This document shows positions 33,389-41,685 of a stretch of 64,000 nucleotides of DNA, in pieces. A program made the position numbers and the translations under genes. Each line of letters starts with the position of its first letter. The stretch's first letter is position 1. Below the pieces are notes generated by a model. The model was not told the DNA's origin. It was given only the letters and a program-made list of their open reading frames with translations, and did not search any database. The stretch is from Dyella mobilis. Lineage in GTDB: Bacteria; Pseudomonadota; Gammaproteobacteria; Xanthomonadales; Rhodanobacteraceae. The DNA lies in assembly GCF_016904945.1 (NCBI RefSeq), contig NZ_JADIKF010000040.1:496001-560000 (forward strand), in the 5' to 3' direction.

Positions 33389-33416
33389 AAAAGAAAAGCC
33401 CCGCGAGTGCGGGGCT
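33389..33416 (-). terminator. Terminator inside the tail operon
   Basis: On the minus strand AGCCCCGC/GCGGGGCT with loop ACTC is followed by TTTTCTTTT. It ends the inserted gene at 33437-34102. The same 8-bp stem occurs at 53785-53806. Confidence 0.82.
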
Positions 33417-33436
33417 CTTGTTCATTTCCGAGCGCC

Positions 33437-34102
33437 TTACTTTTTTGGAGGCGCGTTCGCTGTAGCGGACTGAATGGCATTGATGCACAGTCCATCGTAA
33501 AAGTTGCCTGAGCACGCATCAGTTATACCGGGCATAGCCGTTATTTTTACTGCCATGCCATGCATTTTTCCGAGAGGGCTATTTGGCACACCTTTGCCGG
33601 CCATGATCGACGTAATCAATTCGCGCTCGACTTCCTGAGCATCACGACAATTCTCGCCCCATGGGAACCCATCGATCTCTTTACCCGTTACTTCACAAGC
33701 GATATTCACTGGAGTACCAGAAGAAGCGTTCGCCAAGAACGTTGCGTCTTCCTTCTTAAAAATCCCGACGAAGGTCTGGAACTGAACTCGATACGTGTCA
33801 CCAAGCCAATTATCCGAAGTGATAAAAATCGCGTGTATAAACGCAATCTTTCCTTTGAATTCCTGGTCGGCACCAATCGGCTGACGAACGTATTTCTGTG
33901 CAATGTCGGTCGCCATCTGGTACGGGACGACCGCCTTCTGCCATGGATCGGAAAAGTATGACTTCCCTCCCATCACATAGGTGTCTAAATCCTGGTAGAG
34001 CAGAGCTGCTGTTACGTTGTCAGTAACGCTTTGCGAAGCAAATGCATTGCCTGCGAATAAAGCAAAAAAAAGTGCAATGATTGCCAGTCGAATACTGCGC
34101 AT
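33437..34102 (-). CDS. Exported OB-fold (tRNA_anti-like) protein, prophage accessory gene
   Basis: This 221-residue protein has a signal peptide (RSIRLAIIALFFALFAGNAFA). The core has AQKYVRQPIGADQEFKGKIAFIHAI and TPVNIACEVTGKEIDGFPWG, matching the tRNA_anti-like OB-fold family of exported proteins. Three or four cysteines (ACEV, NCRD, ACSG, LCIN) may form disulphides. It interrupts the baseplate gene order, is AT-richer than its neighbours and has its own terminator: a typical lysogenic-conversion (moron) gene. Function is unknown. Confidence 0.72.
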   Translation of the reverse strand: MRSIRLAIIALFFALFAGNAFASQSVTDNVTAALLYQDLDTYVMGGKSYFSDPWQKAVVPYQMATDIAQKYVRQPIGADQEFKGKIAFIHAIFITSDNWLGDTYRVQFQTFVGIFKKEDATFLANASSGTPVNIACEVTGKEIDGFPWGENCRDAQEVERELITSIMAGKGVPNSPLGKMHGMAVKITAMPGITDACSGNFYDGLCINAIQSATANAPPKK

Positions 34103-34807
34103 TTAACCCTCCGGTGGTCCCGTCACGCTGGACCCGGACTGTACACCCGTATGCTTGTGGTTCGTAAGGCTAATCGAACCGGCAAGCACATCCCCTCCGC
34201 TTGAAGAGATGGTCTCGGCTGCCGTAATGGTCTGATCAACGGTCAAGGCGCCATTGATGAGATGCAGGGTGGGCGCCGTGATCGTCATGCCACCGGGAGC
34301 CACAACGTTCACAATCTGGCCCGTAGGGTCCAGTTCTATATAGGTTTCCTTGTTCGCACTGCGCAGCTGTACGGTCGACGTACTCACATTGCTCAGCTTA
34401 TTCGCCTGGCTCATAGGGCCAATTCGGCAAACCGCATCAGCAATATGATGCATTCGTGGATCATTGGTCGGCTGGATGCCGCCCGATGCCTTCCAGGCTC
34501 CCATCGCGCGGCACGAGAAGGCAATCCAGCATTCGTCGCCTGGCGCCACAGGAAACGTCAGCCGGGAGCCTCCACCGCCTGGAAACTCCACCGGCACGCC
34601 CTCGAGCACCGGATAATTGCTCTGCGACGTCGAACCGTCAGGATTCTCGCCTTGACCCTGAATGCCTATTTGCACAGTTGCCGTGACCGAGGCGGGATCA
34701 AAGCTCACGATATAGCCGGGGATACCTGTCCACGCATTGGCAAGCAACCCGTTGATCGCGAGCCGAAACACTTCCTCCAGGTCATCGTATCGCTGACGAT
34801 CATCCAT
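34103..34807 (-). CDS. Gp138-type baseplate spike protein
   Basis: This 234-residue protein matches the membrane-piercing spike family: N-terminal OB-like part (GIPGYIVSFDPASVTATVQI, VPVEFPGGGGSRLTFPV, GDECWIAF), a beta-helical stretch (TSTVQLRSANKETYIEL, MTITAPTLHL) and an apex NHKHTGVQSG with the His-x-His that binds iron in such tips. Start ATG 34807 follows AGGTG; the upstream ATG 34825 has no site. Confidence 0.86.
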   Translation of the reverse strand: MDDRQRYDDLEEVFRLAINGLLANAWTGIPGYIVSFDPASVTATVQIGIQGQGENPDGSTSQSNYPVLEGVPVEFPGGGGSRLTFPVAPGDECWIAFSCRAMGAWKASGGIQPTNDPRMHHIADAVCRIGPMSQANKLSNVSTSTVQLRSANKETYIELDPTGQIVNVVAPGGMTITAPTLHLINGALTVDQTITAAETISSSGGDVLAGSISLTNHKHTGVQSGSSVTGPPEG

Positions 34808-35726
34808 TGTCGGGCACCTGTACATTAGCCCTGCTGGTCAGCGGAGCTGTTCCATCGACCGCAGTGCACAGATTGGTCGTGTACCAAGTGTTTCCGCGAT
34901 TGTCGCCGGTGTGAATGCACTGACAAACCTTATAGGCGCCCGCTCCCGCAAGCGTAGGAACAGATTCTGGCTGCTGATATTTCTGTGTGAGCATCAACTG
35001 CGTCACTTGAGCATTGCCGAGATTTATTTGTCCGCCCGCCCTAACAAGCGGATTCAATAAGCATTTGATGATGATTCCGTCGATGGTCTGCTCGGGAATT
35101 CCAATTAGACCGGAGTCAGGAGTTACCAGGGGTACTGTGCCCGGGTATACGCTTTGGAGAGGCAAGAAGTTGAGCTGATTGTTTTCGATGCTCCATCGAC
35201 AACCTTGCGCATCGGCTAGGTTACGAAGCTGATCGCGCGTCATGCCATAGCATGTGAGAGCATCGACAGACGGATTTTGCGTAAAAGGTGGTTTGTATCC
35301 CTGAGTGATGCCGTATTGCGCCAGGTCTTGGAGCAGGCGCTTATACACATCGTCTGGAAGGTATCCCTTTTGAAGCGTCCAGTTGCTCCTTGCCCAGTTG
35401 AACGCCTTATCGCCATCCTGGGCCTGTATGTTGACGAAGCTTTCGATAGCACTCTCTCGGCCAGAACGGCACATGGTGATATCACCAGAGAAGATCAGCG
35501 CCATATTTCCTTGATAGCCGGCACTGATCTGCAGCTTCGTAAACTCTTGGGAAAAGATCGATTTTGCTGTATCGCTGGAAAGGTTGTAGATGGTGATGCT
35601 CGCCGTCTTCAACGTCTGCACATCGGCATTTTTGACCTCGAAGCGCACATGCAGCTGCGAGAAGTCATAGGCCTCATTTTCGTTGCCGATTACCACGCTC
35701 AACGCGCGAAGATATTGCTGCGTCAT
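34800..35726 (-). CDS. Baseplate hub protein
   Basis: This 308-residue protein begins with LRALSVVIGNENEAYDFSQLHVRFEV, then LKTASITIYNLSSDTAKSIF and ISAGYQGNMALIFSGDITMC, the pattern of hub proteins (gpD/gp27-like) in phages with Gp138 spikes. It overlaps the spike gene by 8 nt, fitting the hub-spike pair. Confidence 0.78.
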   Translation of the reverse strand: MTQQYLRALSVVIGNENEAYDFSQLHVRFEVKNADVQTLKTASITIYNLSSDTAKSIFSQEFTKLQISAGYQGNMALIFSGDITMCRSGRESAIESFVNIQAQDGDKAFNWARSNWTLQKGYLPDDVYKRLLQDLAQYGITQGYKPPFTQNPSVDALTCYGMTRDQLRNLADAQGCRWSIENNQLNFLPLQSVYPGTVPLVTPDSGLIGIPEQTIDGIIIKCLLNPLVRAGGQINLGNAQVTQLMLTQKYQQPESVPTLAGAGAYKVCQCIHTGDNRGNTWYTTNLCTAVDGTAPLTSRANVQVPDNG

Positions 35727-36031
35727 GGCGTCACCACATAAAGGTGCGAGGACGTGCCGAGGTTCTCGTACGTCGGCAGGTCATCGGGATTGACGTCTGA
35801 TTGCACCCACAGTTCAAAGCCGAATTCCAGGTAACCGTATTGCTCCAGGAGATCGGCACCGGTGACCAATGGAAGCCCGCTGACGATGGGATTCGCGGAT
35901 GCATCAGCGATATCGAGGAACCAAAGGCCGGCGGCATTGCGCCATTGAAGGGTGAGCGTATAGACGACGTTGAGGATCGTCGTCTGAAAGGTTGTGGATA
36001 CGCCGGCGAGCGGGATCTCAAAGCCGTTCAT
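35723..36031 (-). CDS. Phage baseplate-associated protein
   Basis: This 102-residue protein begins MNGFEIPLAGVSTTFQTTIL and has VVYTLTLQWRNAAGLWFLDI and GFELWVQSDVNPDDLPTY. Proteins like this are found between the Dit-like and hub genes of related myoviruses. It overlaps both neighbours by 4 nt. No enzymatic motif. Confidence 0.72.
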   Translation of the reverse strand: MNGFEIPLAGVSTTFQTTILNVVYTLTLQWRNAAGLWFLDIADASANPIVSGLPLVTGADLLEQYGYLEFGFELWVQSDVNPDDLPTYENLGTSSHLYVVTP

Positions 36032-36624
36032 TGGACGCCAGCGCCATAAGAGGTGATCGTAGAGAGGACGCTCGTCGGCACTGGGTTCGGCTGCACCGTG
36101 CCACCGTTCGTAACCGGTGCGGTCTGCGCTGGATTGGCCTGGTTAGCCGCCTGCAGGGTTGTCGCCTGCAAGCTGACGATGATGATCTGCTTAAACGTGA
36201 TCGTTACGGAGAGCGCATTCTCGGTCTTCATATCCGTCAACTGCTCAATCGTCTTGATGAGCACGTTGTCGTAGGAGAGCTTTCCAGTCTGAAGCGTGAA
36301 GGGCTGGCGAGATGCCTGGAGCGCGAGCAGCTGGTTGTAAATGTCGACCGGATCGCTCGAAACGATGCCGCCAGTAGTGAGATTGAAGATCGACCCGCTA
36401 TTGCTCCACCCATACCGCGCCGTGACGATCGACGGCCGCTTGAACGCGTGGTCGGTGATATCGGCGCCCTGCTCGATCGGATGGTCCGTGATCTCCAGCT
36501 CGTCGACGACGCGCTCCTCCACCGTGCATTGCGGAATGATGGTGCCGATGCTTCGGCTGGTGCGTAGCAGGACATCCTCGAGGCTGCCGGCCAGGACAAT
36601 GCCTAATGCGGATAGGCCGCTCAT
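36028..36624 (-). CDS. Phage tail-baseplate connector (Dit-like N-terminal pattern)
   Basis: This 198-residue protein has SIGTIIPQCTVEERVVDELEIT and HPIEQGADITDHAFKRP, as in Dit/LysM-type distal tail connectors. The C-terminus is low complexity (Gln/Asn/Pro/Thr). It follows the tape measure with a 4-nt overlap, the correct position for a tail-tip connector. Confidence 0.75.
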   Translation of the reverse strand: MSGLSALGIVLAGSLEDVLLRTSRSIGTIIPQCTVEERVVDELEITDHPIEQGADITDHAFKRPSIVTARYGWSNSGSIFNLTTGGIVSSDPVDIYNQLLALQASRQPFTLQTGKLSYDNVLIKTIEQLTDMKTENALSVTITFKQIIIVSLQATTLQAANQANPAQTAPVTNGGTVQPNPVPTSVLSTITSYGAGVQ

Positions 36625-38594
36625 GTTGCCGTCGCGAACTGGAAGTTACGGGCCAACCGCTGATTGACGGTGTTTTGCTCGCTGGCCACCGCGCGTGCGG
36701 TCTCCTGCGGCTTATCCGTTCCGCTCACCGTGATGTAGGTCTTCTGCTCCAGGCTGACGCCAGCGATCGAGGGGGCAGCTGATGCCTGATTCCCGGCGGC
36801 ATGGTCGATCATCTCAGAGCTGTAGGGGTTGTACCCATCCTCGTGCTGGATGATCCCGCGCATCAGCGAGGCCATTACCTGGGGATCATTGAGATTCAAC
36901 TGCGCGTCCGGGCTGACACCCATCTGCTTCGCGACATCCGCGATATAGGCGCCCGTATCGTTTTCCGACTTCGGCGCATAGGTGCTGAGGATGTCGCGCA
37001 GGGTCTGCAAATGGCGGTAGCCGGCCGCCGCGGACTGCCCGTTGAAGTAGAGGCCGAGCTGATGGCTCAGGGCCTGCAACCCCTGCTCCGGTGTCGCATA
37101 GTTGCCGAAGCTGCCACCAGGGCCGGTGCGGAGATTTCCCGGGTTGTTGTCACGGACACCGAGCGGCGCTTGATCGGTTGCGCCCGACGATTGGTCTGAC
37201 GGGCGGCCGGCGGCCGGCGGCGCCTGGTCAGGCGTGCCGTGGTCATAGGGCTGCCCGGTCAGCTGCCGCCAAAGCTGGCCCAAGGCGTCCGCAGCATTCG
37301 ACCTGTCCGTCGCCTCCTGGTCGGTGTCGACGCCAGCCTGGACTTCACTGCCGAAATTCTTGACGCGATCGACGATGCCCGTCTGCGCATAGAGTTGCGC
37401 AATGGAATCCCTGGGGCCTTTCGTCTTATTGAGCACCCAGCCTTTCGCTTGATCGAACGCGTTGGTGATGCCAGCCCGGATGCCTTGCGACTTCTCCATC
37501 ACCCACTGAAATGCCTTGCTGCCCTCAACGGCATGGATGATCTTCATGATCCATTCGTAGGCGTCCTTGATCGCGGCCGTGAGGTCGTGCCAGCCGCCCA
37601 CCATGTGCGGCCATGCTGCTTTCCCGATGGCGACGAGGTTGTTCAACCCGTCGCCAATCAGATCAATGCCAGCCTTGGCCAGGTCGATTTCAGGCTTCCA
37701 TTTGCCCCAGTCGATCAGGCTCTTGCCGCCTTCCTTCCAGACGCGATAGTCGTCCCAGAGCAGGCCGATGGCCGCCGCCAGTGCGCCGATCCACACGACC
37801 GGGCCTCCGGCGATCACCGCCGCGCCGGCCACGATGGCAGCCGCCCATTTCCCGAAGGACTCGATGTTGCTCTGCGTCGTGCTATCCAGCGAATTCCACC
37901 GGTATTCGAGCTCGTCGAAGACGCCGATCAGGTGCGTGCCGATCACGGTGCCGAGAACATCGGCGTTCGCGCGAAGATCCCGCATGCGCAGCATGAACTG
38001 ATGCGACTGCTCCGCAGCCTTCTTCGTATCCAGGCCATACCGGGCGAGGATCTGCTTGTACCTGTCCTCGAAGCCGTCCATGCCATTCATCAAGGCGAGC
38101 ATGGTCTTGTAATCAATGCCAAGGACTTCAGATCGTCGATAGGCCTGCGCTGGTCCAAGCTTGCGGAATAGCCCCCCCAGATCGTTCATGATCTGAGTCG
38201 TGTCGCGCAACTGTCCATTTACATCGCGTGTCTGAATTCCCCAGCTTCGAACCAAATTTTCGCCATTTGGATTTATGGCCAGGAATTTCGCAAAGTTCTC
38301 CAATGAACCCTGCGCGGCATCCGCCGAGCTTCCCATCTGATCTGCCGCAAAGCCGAGCGCCTTGATGTTCTCGGCGGCCGCCTTCGTGCGCTGGCTGGCG
38401 AAGTACAGCCCGTCGAGCTGTTCGGCCATTTTGGCGACGGCGGCGCCCAGCGCAACGGCGGTGGCACCCGCCGCGAGGCCAAGCTCCATGACCGTCTTCG
38501 TCGCGGTCTTGATGCCATCGGTGAAGCGCTTCTCGCCGGACGCATCGACCTTGTAGCCAAGGCTGACCAAGAATTCGCGAATAACGTCAGACAT
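36621..38594 (-). CDS. Tail tape measure protein with C-terminal lytic (lysozyme-like) domain
   Basis: This 657-residue protein has helical tape-measure sequence (DGIKTATKTVMELGLAAGAT, a membrane-like segment WAAAIVAGAAVIAGGPVVW). Near residues 478-595 is a peptidoglycan-active-type domain: GVRDNNPGNLRTGPGG, FGNYATPEQGLQALSHQLGL, TLRDILSTYAPKSENDTGAY. It is short for a tape measure, so the tail should be short. Start ATG 38594 is preferred to a TTG 6 nt upstream. The lytic part probably helps the tail pass the cell wall. Confidence 0.85.
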   Translation of the reverse strand: MSDVIREFLVSLGYKVDASGEKRFTDGIKTATKTVMELGLAAGATAVALGAAVAKMAEQLDGLYFASQRTKAAAENIKALGFAADQMGSSADAAQGSLENFAKFLAINPNGENLVRSWGIQTRDVNGQLRDTTQIMNDLGGLFRKLGPAQAYRRSEVLGIDYKTMLALMNGMDGFEDRYKQILARYGLDTKKAAEQSHQFMLRMRDLRANADVLGTVIGTHLIGVFDELEYRWNSLDSTTQSNIESFGKWAAAIVAGAAVIAGGPVVWIGALAAAIGLLWDDYRVWKEGGKSLIDWGKWKPEIDLAKAGIDLIGDGLNNLVAIGKAAWPHMVGGWHDLTAAIKDAYEWIMKIIHAVEGSKAFQWVMEKSQGIRAGITNAFDQAKGWVLNKTKGPRDSIAQLYAQTGIVDRVKNFGSEVQAGVDTDQEATDRSNAADALGQLWRQLTGQPYDHGTPDQAPPAAGRPSDQSSGATDQAPLGVRDNNPGNLRTGPGGSFGNYATPEQGLQALSHQLGLYFNGQSAAAGYRHLQTLRDILSTYAPKSENDTGAYIADVAKQMGVSPDAQLNLNDPQVMASLMRGIIQHEDGYNPYSSEMIDHAAGNQASAAPSIAGVSLEQKTYITVSGTDKPQETARAVASEQNTVNQRLARNFQFATAT

Positions 38595-38637
38595 GCTCAA
38601 ATCCCGATATCATTAAGTCTTGGTCAAGGAGCCTTCG

Positions 38638-39156
38638 ATGAAAGAGCTTGGCATCGAATTTCTAGTTGAATGCTTTGACTTTGATGAATCATCTGGTGCT
38701 CTTCGATGGAAATACCGTCCCCGCCATCACTTCAAAAATGACCGTGGGCATCGTTGTTTCAATACGAAATTCGCTGGTAGGCTTACCGGCTCATTACGTC
38801 CAGATGGCTATCTGGACGTATTCGTATCTGGGAAGCCTTTTCTTGCTCATCGCATAGCTTTCGCTATGACGAATGGCTACTGGCCTAAGACCATCGACCA
38901 TGCAAATGGCATCAAACCCGATAATCGACCCACCAATCTTCGGGCATGCTCCATGGTCGATAACATGGCAAACCAAGGCGCCAGACGACACCTAAAAGGC
39001 GCTTATTGGCATGTGCGCACAGGCAAATGGCAATCATCTATCTGCCGAAACTACAAGCAGATTTTCCTCGGCTTCTTTGATACAGAGGAAGCTGCACATC
39101 AAGCCTATTGCGATGCCGCGAAAAAGCTTGCGGGCGAATTCAGCAAGATCGCCTAG
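38638..39156 (+). CDS. HNH homing endonuclease with AP2 DNA-binding domain
   Basis: This 172-residue protein has an HNH core (HRIAFAMTNGYWPKTIDHAN, KPDNRPTNLRACSMVDNMAN) followed by an AP2-like domain (GAYWHVRTGKWQSSIC, FLGFFDTEEAAHQAYCDAAK). It lies on the plus strand inside the minus-strand tail operon, between the tape measure and the chaperone, and is AT-richer than its neighbours. ATG 38638 follows AAGGAG. Such free-standing enzymes move by cutting alleles that lack them. It splits the chaperone from the tape-measure gene it normally precedes. Confidence 0.92.
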   Translation: MKELGIEFLVECFDFDESSGALRWKYRPRHHFKNDRGHRCFNTKFAGRLTGSLRPDGYLDVFVSGKPFLAHRIAFAMTNGYWPKTIDHANGIKPDNRPTNLRACSMVDNMANQGARRHLKGAYWHVRTGKWQSSICRNYKQIFLGFFDTEEAAHQAYCDAAKKLAGEFSKIA

Positions 39157-39724
39157 GCCTTCTGAAGGTTCCTCGCGATCTCGCGGTTTTCATCGATGAC
39201 GTCGAGCGCGTCATTCATCAGTGCCACGTCGGCCAGGTCGAGTGTTCCGTCGACCAAGCTTTCGAACTTGCACATCCCCTTGACGACCGGCCGCAGGAGC
39301 CAGTCTTCACCATCGGGGAGAGACGACCAGGCTATGCCGTCGCTTTCGGACTCAATCCGTCGAGCCCGAGATTTCCGCCGAAAAAACTGGCGAGATTCTC
39401 CTGGATGACATGGCGAGCGATCTGCAACATTGCTCCCATGTCGATATCGTCGAACTGCATGCGATGGGCCCGGTCGTTGTAAACGGGCGCCCAAGTGTTC
39501 CCGTCCTGCTGCCGCTTGACGACCGACATGCAGGTATCGAGCACGTAGTCGCATTGCTCGTCCGACATGGCCGCGACTGCTTCCATGATCGCCGGGAACA
39601 TCTCGTTCTCCGGCCGACCCTGGATGCCTGAAAGGATCGGCCCCAGGCGGCGCGCCAGGTGGAACTGGCGCTTCGCATCGAGCGCCGACGAGATGTAATT
39701 GTTGCCGTTGACGGAGAAATCCAT
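39153..39724 (-). CDS. Tail assembly chaperone, long form made by -1 frameshift
   Basis: The short frame (39724-39332) and a second frame that stays open to 39153 overlap. Reading moves from one to the other by a -1 shift at T TTT TTC (39386-39380). The joined product is about 190 residues: the first 115 come from the short frame (ending ENLASFF), then RRKSRARRIESESDG and a C-terminal part DLADVALMNDALDVIDENRE. The second frame has no start of its own before its conserved part. This is the layout of lambda G/GT-type chaperones, which load the tape measure during tail assembly. Confidence 0.75.
39332..39724 (-). CDS. Tail assembly chaperone, short form
   Basis: This 130-residue protein (MDFSVNGNNYISSALDAKRQ) is mostly helical, with IMEAVAAMSDEQCDYVLDTC and MLQIARHVIQENLASFFGGN. 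It matches tail chaperones found between tube and tape-measure genes (XkdN/gp14-like position). Start ATG 39724 comes 1 nt after the tube stop. It contains the slippery heptamer near its end. Confidence 0.8.
   Translation of the reverse strand: MDFSVNGNNYISSALDAKRQFHLARRLGPILSGIQGRPENEMFPAIMEAVAAMSDEQCDYVLDTCMSVVKRQQDGNTWAPVYNDRAHRMQFDDIDMGAMLQIARHVIQENLASFFGGNLGLDGLSPKATA
39380..39386 (-). promoter_or_regulatory. Programmed -1 frameshift site TTTTTTC
   Basis: On the minus strand the heptamer is in register as T TTT TTC with the short chaperone frame, the X-XXY-YYZ form needed for -1 slipping. A weak stem (GGGCTC/GAGTCC) can form 12 nt downstream. No start codon for the second frame is needed. 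Confidence 0.72.
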
Positions 39725-39725
39725 A

Positions 39726-40166
39726 TCAGTACGTACCCAAGATGGAGTCGATGGCAATCGCGTCGAACGTCCACTCGTTCAACGCACCTTCCTCGGCATA
39801 GACGATGGTCGGCTTCTTCTTGAAGGCGACGCCGCGGCAACCGTTGTTTTCGCCGATCACCGGGTTGTTGATCTCGATGATGTTCTGGCCCCATACCGCC
39901 GAGCCGGTCTTCTGGAGGTTGTACATCGCCATGAGCTGGGCGTTGACCGGCGACGTCTTGAGCAGACGCACCGTGATCGTGCCGGAGTTGTCAGCATGCA
40001 GGCTGTGCATGCCAGCGCCGTCGGAGGCGATGGTCATGGTGTTCTTGTCACCGGTGGGCTCGATGGTGATTCCCTCTTTCGCCACCGCGGCGCCGGAGCC
40101 GATATTGAACGAACCGCCCGGGCCGGAGATCGTGGCCTGCGTGTCCAGGAAGCTGTAAGTCGACAT
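39726..40166 (-). CDS. DUF3277 tail tube protein
   Basis: This 146-residue protein has the DUF3277/KPP10 Orf10 pattern: MSTYSFLDTQATISGPGGSF, GDKNTMTIASDGAGMHSLHAD and IVYAEEGALNEWTFDAIAID. These proteins form the inner tube of contractile tails with DUF3383 sheaths. It follows the sheath gene by 15 nt. Confidence 0.88.
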   Translation of the reverse strand: MSTYSFLDTQATISGPGGSFNIGSGAAVAKEGITIEPTGDKNTMTIASDGAGMHSLHADNSGTITVRLLKTSPVNAQLMAMYNLQKTGSAVWGQNIIEINNPVIGENNGCRGVAFKKKPTIVYAEEGALNEWTFDAIAIDSILGTY

Positions 40167-40181
40167 GGTCAGCGGCCTCGA

Positions 40182-41666
40182 TTAATTGTTGACGTTGATG
40201 ACGACGTCGACCGAATGGACGGCGCCGGCCAGCTTGAATGCGGCCTGGATGGTGGGCGCCTGGCGCGCCGATCGGGCGGCCTGGCTCTGGCTGGCGACGG
40301 GCTGGGCATAGATGTAATAGCCCTTCGACAACGTCTGCCCGGTCTGCAATGCGCCGATGGGCGGCCCGTTCCAAACCCCGGGCGCTCCAAGGCCATTTTC
40401 AATCGCCTGCTCAAACACACCGGTGAGCGCCGTGCAGAGATCATTGATGCCCGCATCGGTTTGCGGAATCTTCGGCATCGTCTGCAACCTGGCCAACACC
40501 GCGGCCTGGCAGGCGTTCTGCAGCCAGTCCGTGCCCTGGAGGGTGTCGAAGAACGTGCCATCACACATCACGCCCTGCTGCAGCATGGCCTGCGAGTTCG
40601 TGTAGTTCGCGTACACGTTGCAGTTCTTGCCATTCAGCGCGGCGGCCTGAGATTCGGTCAGGTTCTCAGCGGTGACGCCGTTCTCCTGCTTGAACTTCAT
40701 GGTGATGGTGGTGTTGCTGCCTTCGAAGTCGACCGTCGCGGCAATGCCGAAGAAGGCAGCGATCGCATGAGGCGTGCTCGAGGAATATTGCAGGCAGCTG
40801 CGCTGGAACTTGCCGGCCGAGAGCAAATAGGCAATGTCGGTCGTGCTCGATGCGTTCAGCGAGTTCGGATCGCTGGTCGTGGCCAGATGAATGCGCGCCG
40901 GCGATTCGGCCAGGATGAAGCCCGCAATCCCGGTAATGTCACTCGTCTGCAGAGAGGATACGGGCGCCATTTCCACCGCGTACCAGAGACCGCTCGCCGC
41001 CGCGCAGGCCTCAACACCGGCCAGCGGGGTTTCTACGGCATTGCCCGGCGCCGAGTAGCCGCCCTGGGTCGACTCCAGGTTCATCAGCGCGCCGATGTCC
41101 GTGCCAGACCCGGGCGCGGTGGCAAAGGCGACGCTCGATGTCGTGCCAGTCGTTGCGCTGGTGACATAGAACTGCCCAGAGTTGGCATTCCACGTCACGG
41201 TAGCCGCCCCGGAGAATCCAGCGGTAACCAGCGCCGCAACGGCGTTGAGGTTCGCAGCGCCCGACAGATTGATCGCCGTGATGGTGTGCGACGTCCCGTC
41301 GACAATGATGTCCATGTCGCCGGAGGAGACGGCTGTGAAATTCGAGAGCGCCTGCTGGGCCGTACTCAACACGCCGCCCACCAGTCGGCCGGATGTCGCC
41401 GCCTGCGCGAAGACGCCGATGTAGAGCTGCGACGGCTGCGGCGTCTGGCCGAAGAATTTGGTCGCGGCCAGCGCTTCCGGCGCGCTCCCGCCGAAGTCAT
41501 TGGTCACGCCGGTGAGCGTGGAATACGAGCGGATGCGCTCGGTCGTGTCGATCACGCCAGGCGTCGAGCCAATGATGAGCAGCGAGCCGAAGTTGCGCAG
41601 GGCCGCTACCAGGGGATTCAGGACGACATTGACGTTGACGATGTCGTTGACGGAAAGCTGCGACAT
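40182..41666 (-). CDS. DUF3383 contractile tail sheath protein
   Basis: This 494-residue protein has MSQLSVNDIVNVNVVLNPLV, LLIIGSTPGVIDTTERIRSY, and AAFFGIAATVDFEGSNTTIT with MKFKQENGVTAENLTESQAA, the DUF3383 sheath pattern. Its presence and the tube protein downstream show that the prophage builds a myovirus tail. Confidence 0.92.
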   Translation of the reverse strand: MSQLSVNDIVNVNVVLNPLVAALRNFGSLLIIGSTPGVIDTTERIRSYSTLTGVTNDFGGSAPEALAATKFFGQTPQPSQLYIGVFAQAATSGRLVGGVLSTAQQALSNFTAVSSGDMDIIVDGTSHTITAINLSGAANLNAVAALVTAGFSGAATVTWNANSGQFYVTSATTGTTSSVAFATAPGSGTDIGALMNLESTQGGYSAPGNAVETPLAGVEACAAASGLWYAVEMAPVSSLQTSDITGIAGFILAESPARIHLATTSDPNSLNASSTTDIAYLLSAGKFQRSCLQYSSSTPHAIAAFFGIAATVDFEGSNTTITMKFKQENGVTAENLTESQAAALNGKNCNVYANYTNSQAMLQQGVMCDGTFFDTLQGTDWLQNACQAAVLARLQTMPKIPQTDAGINDLCTALTGVFEQAIENGLGAPGVWNGPPIGALQTGQTLSKGYYIYAQPVASQSQAARSARQAPTIQAAFKLAGAVHSVDVVINVNN

Positions 41667-41685
41667 GGAGGTGACTCCTTGGTGA

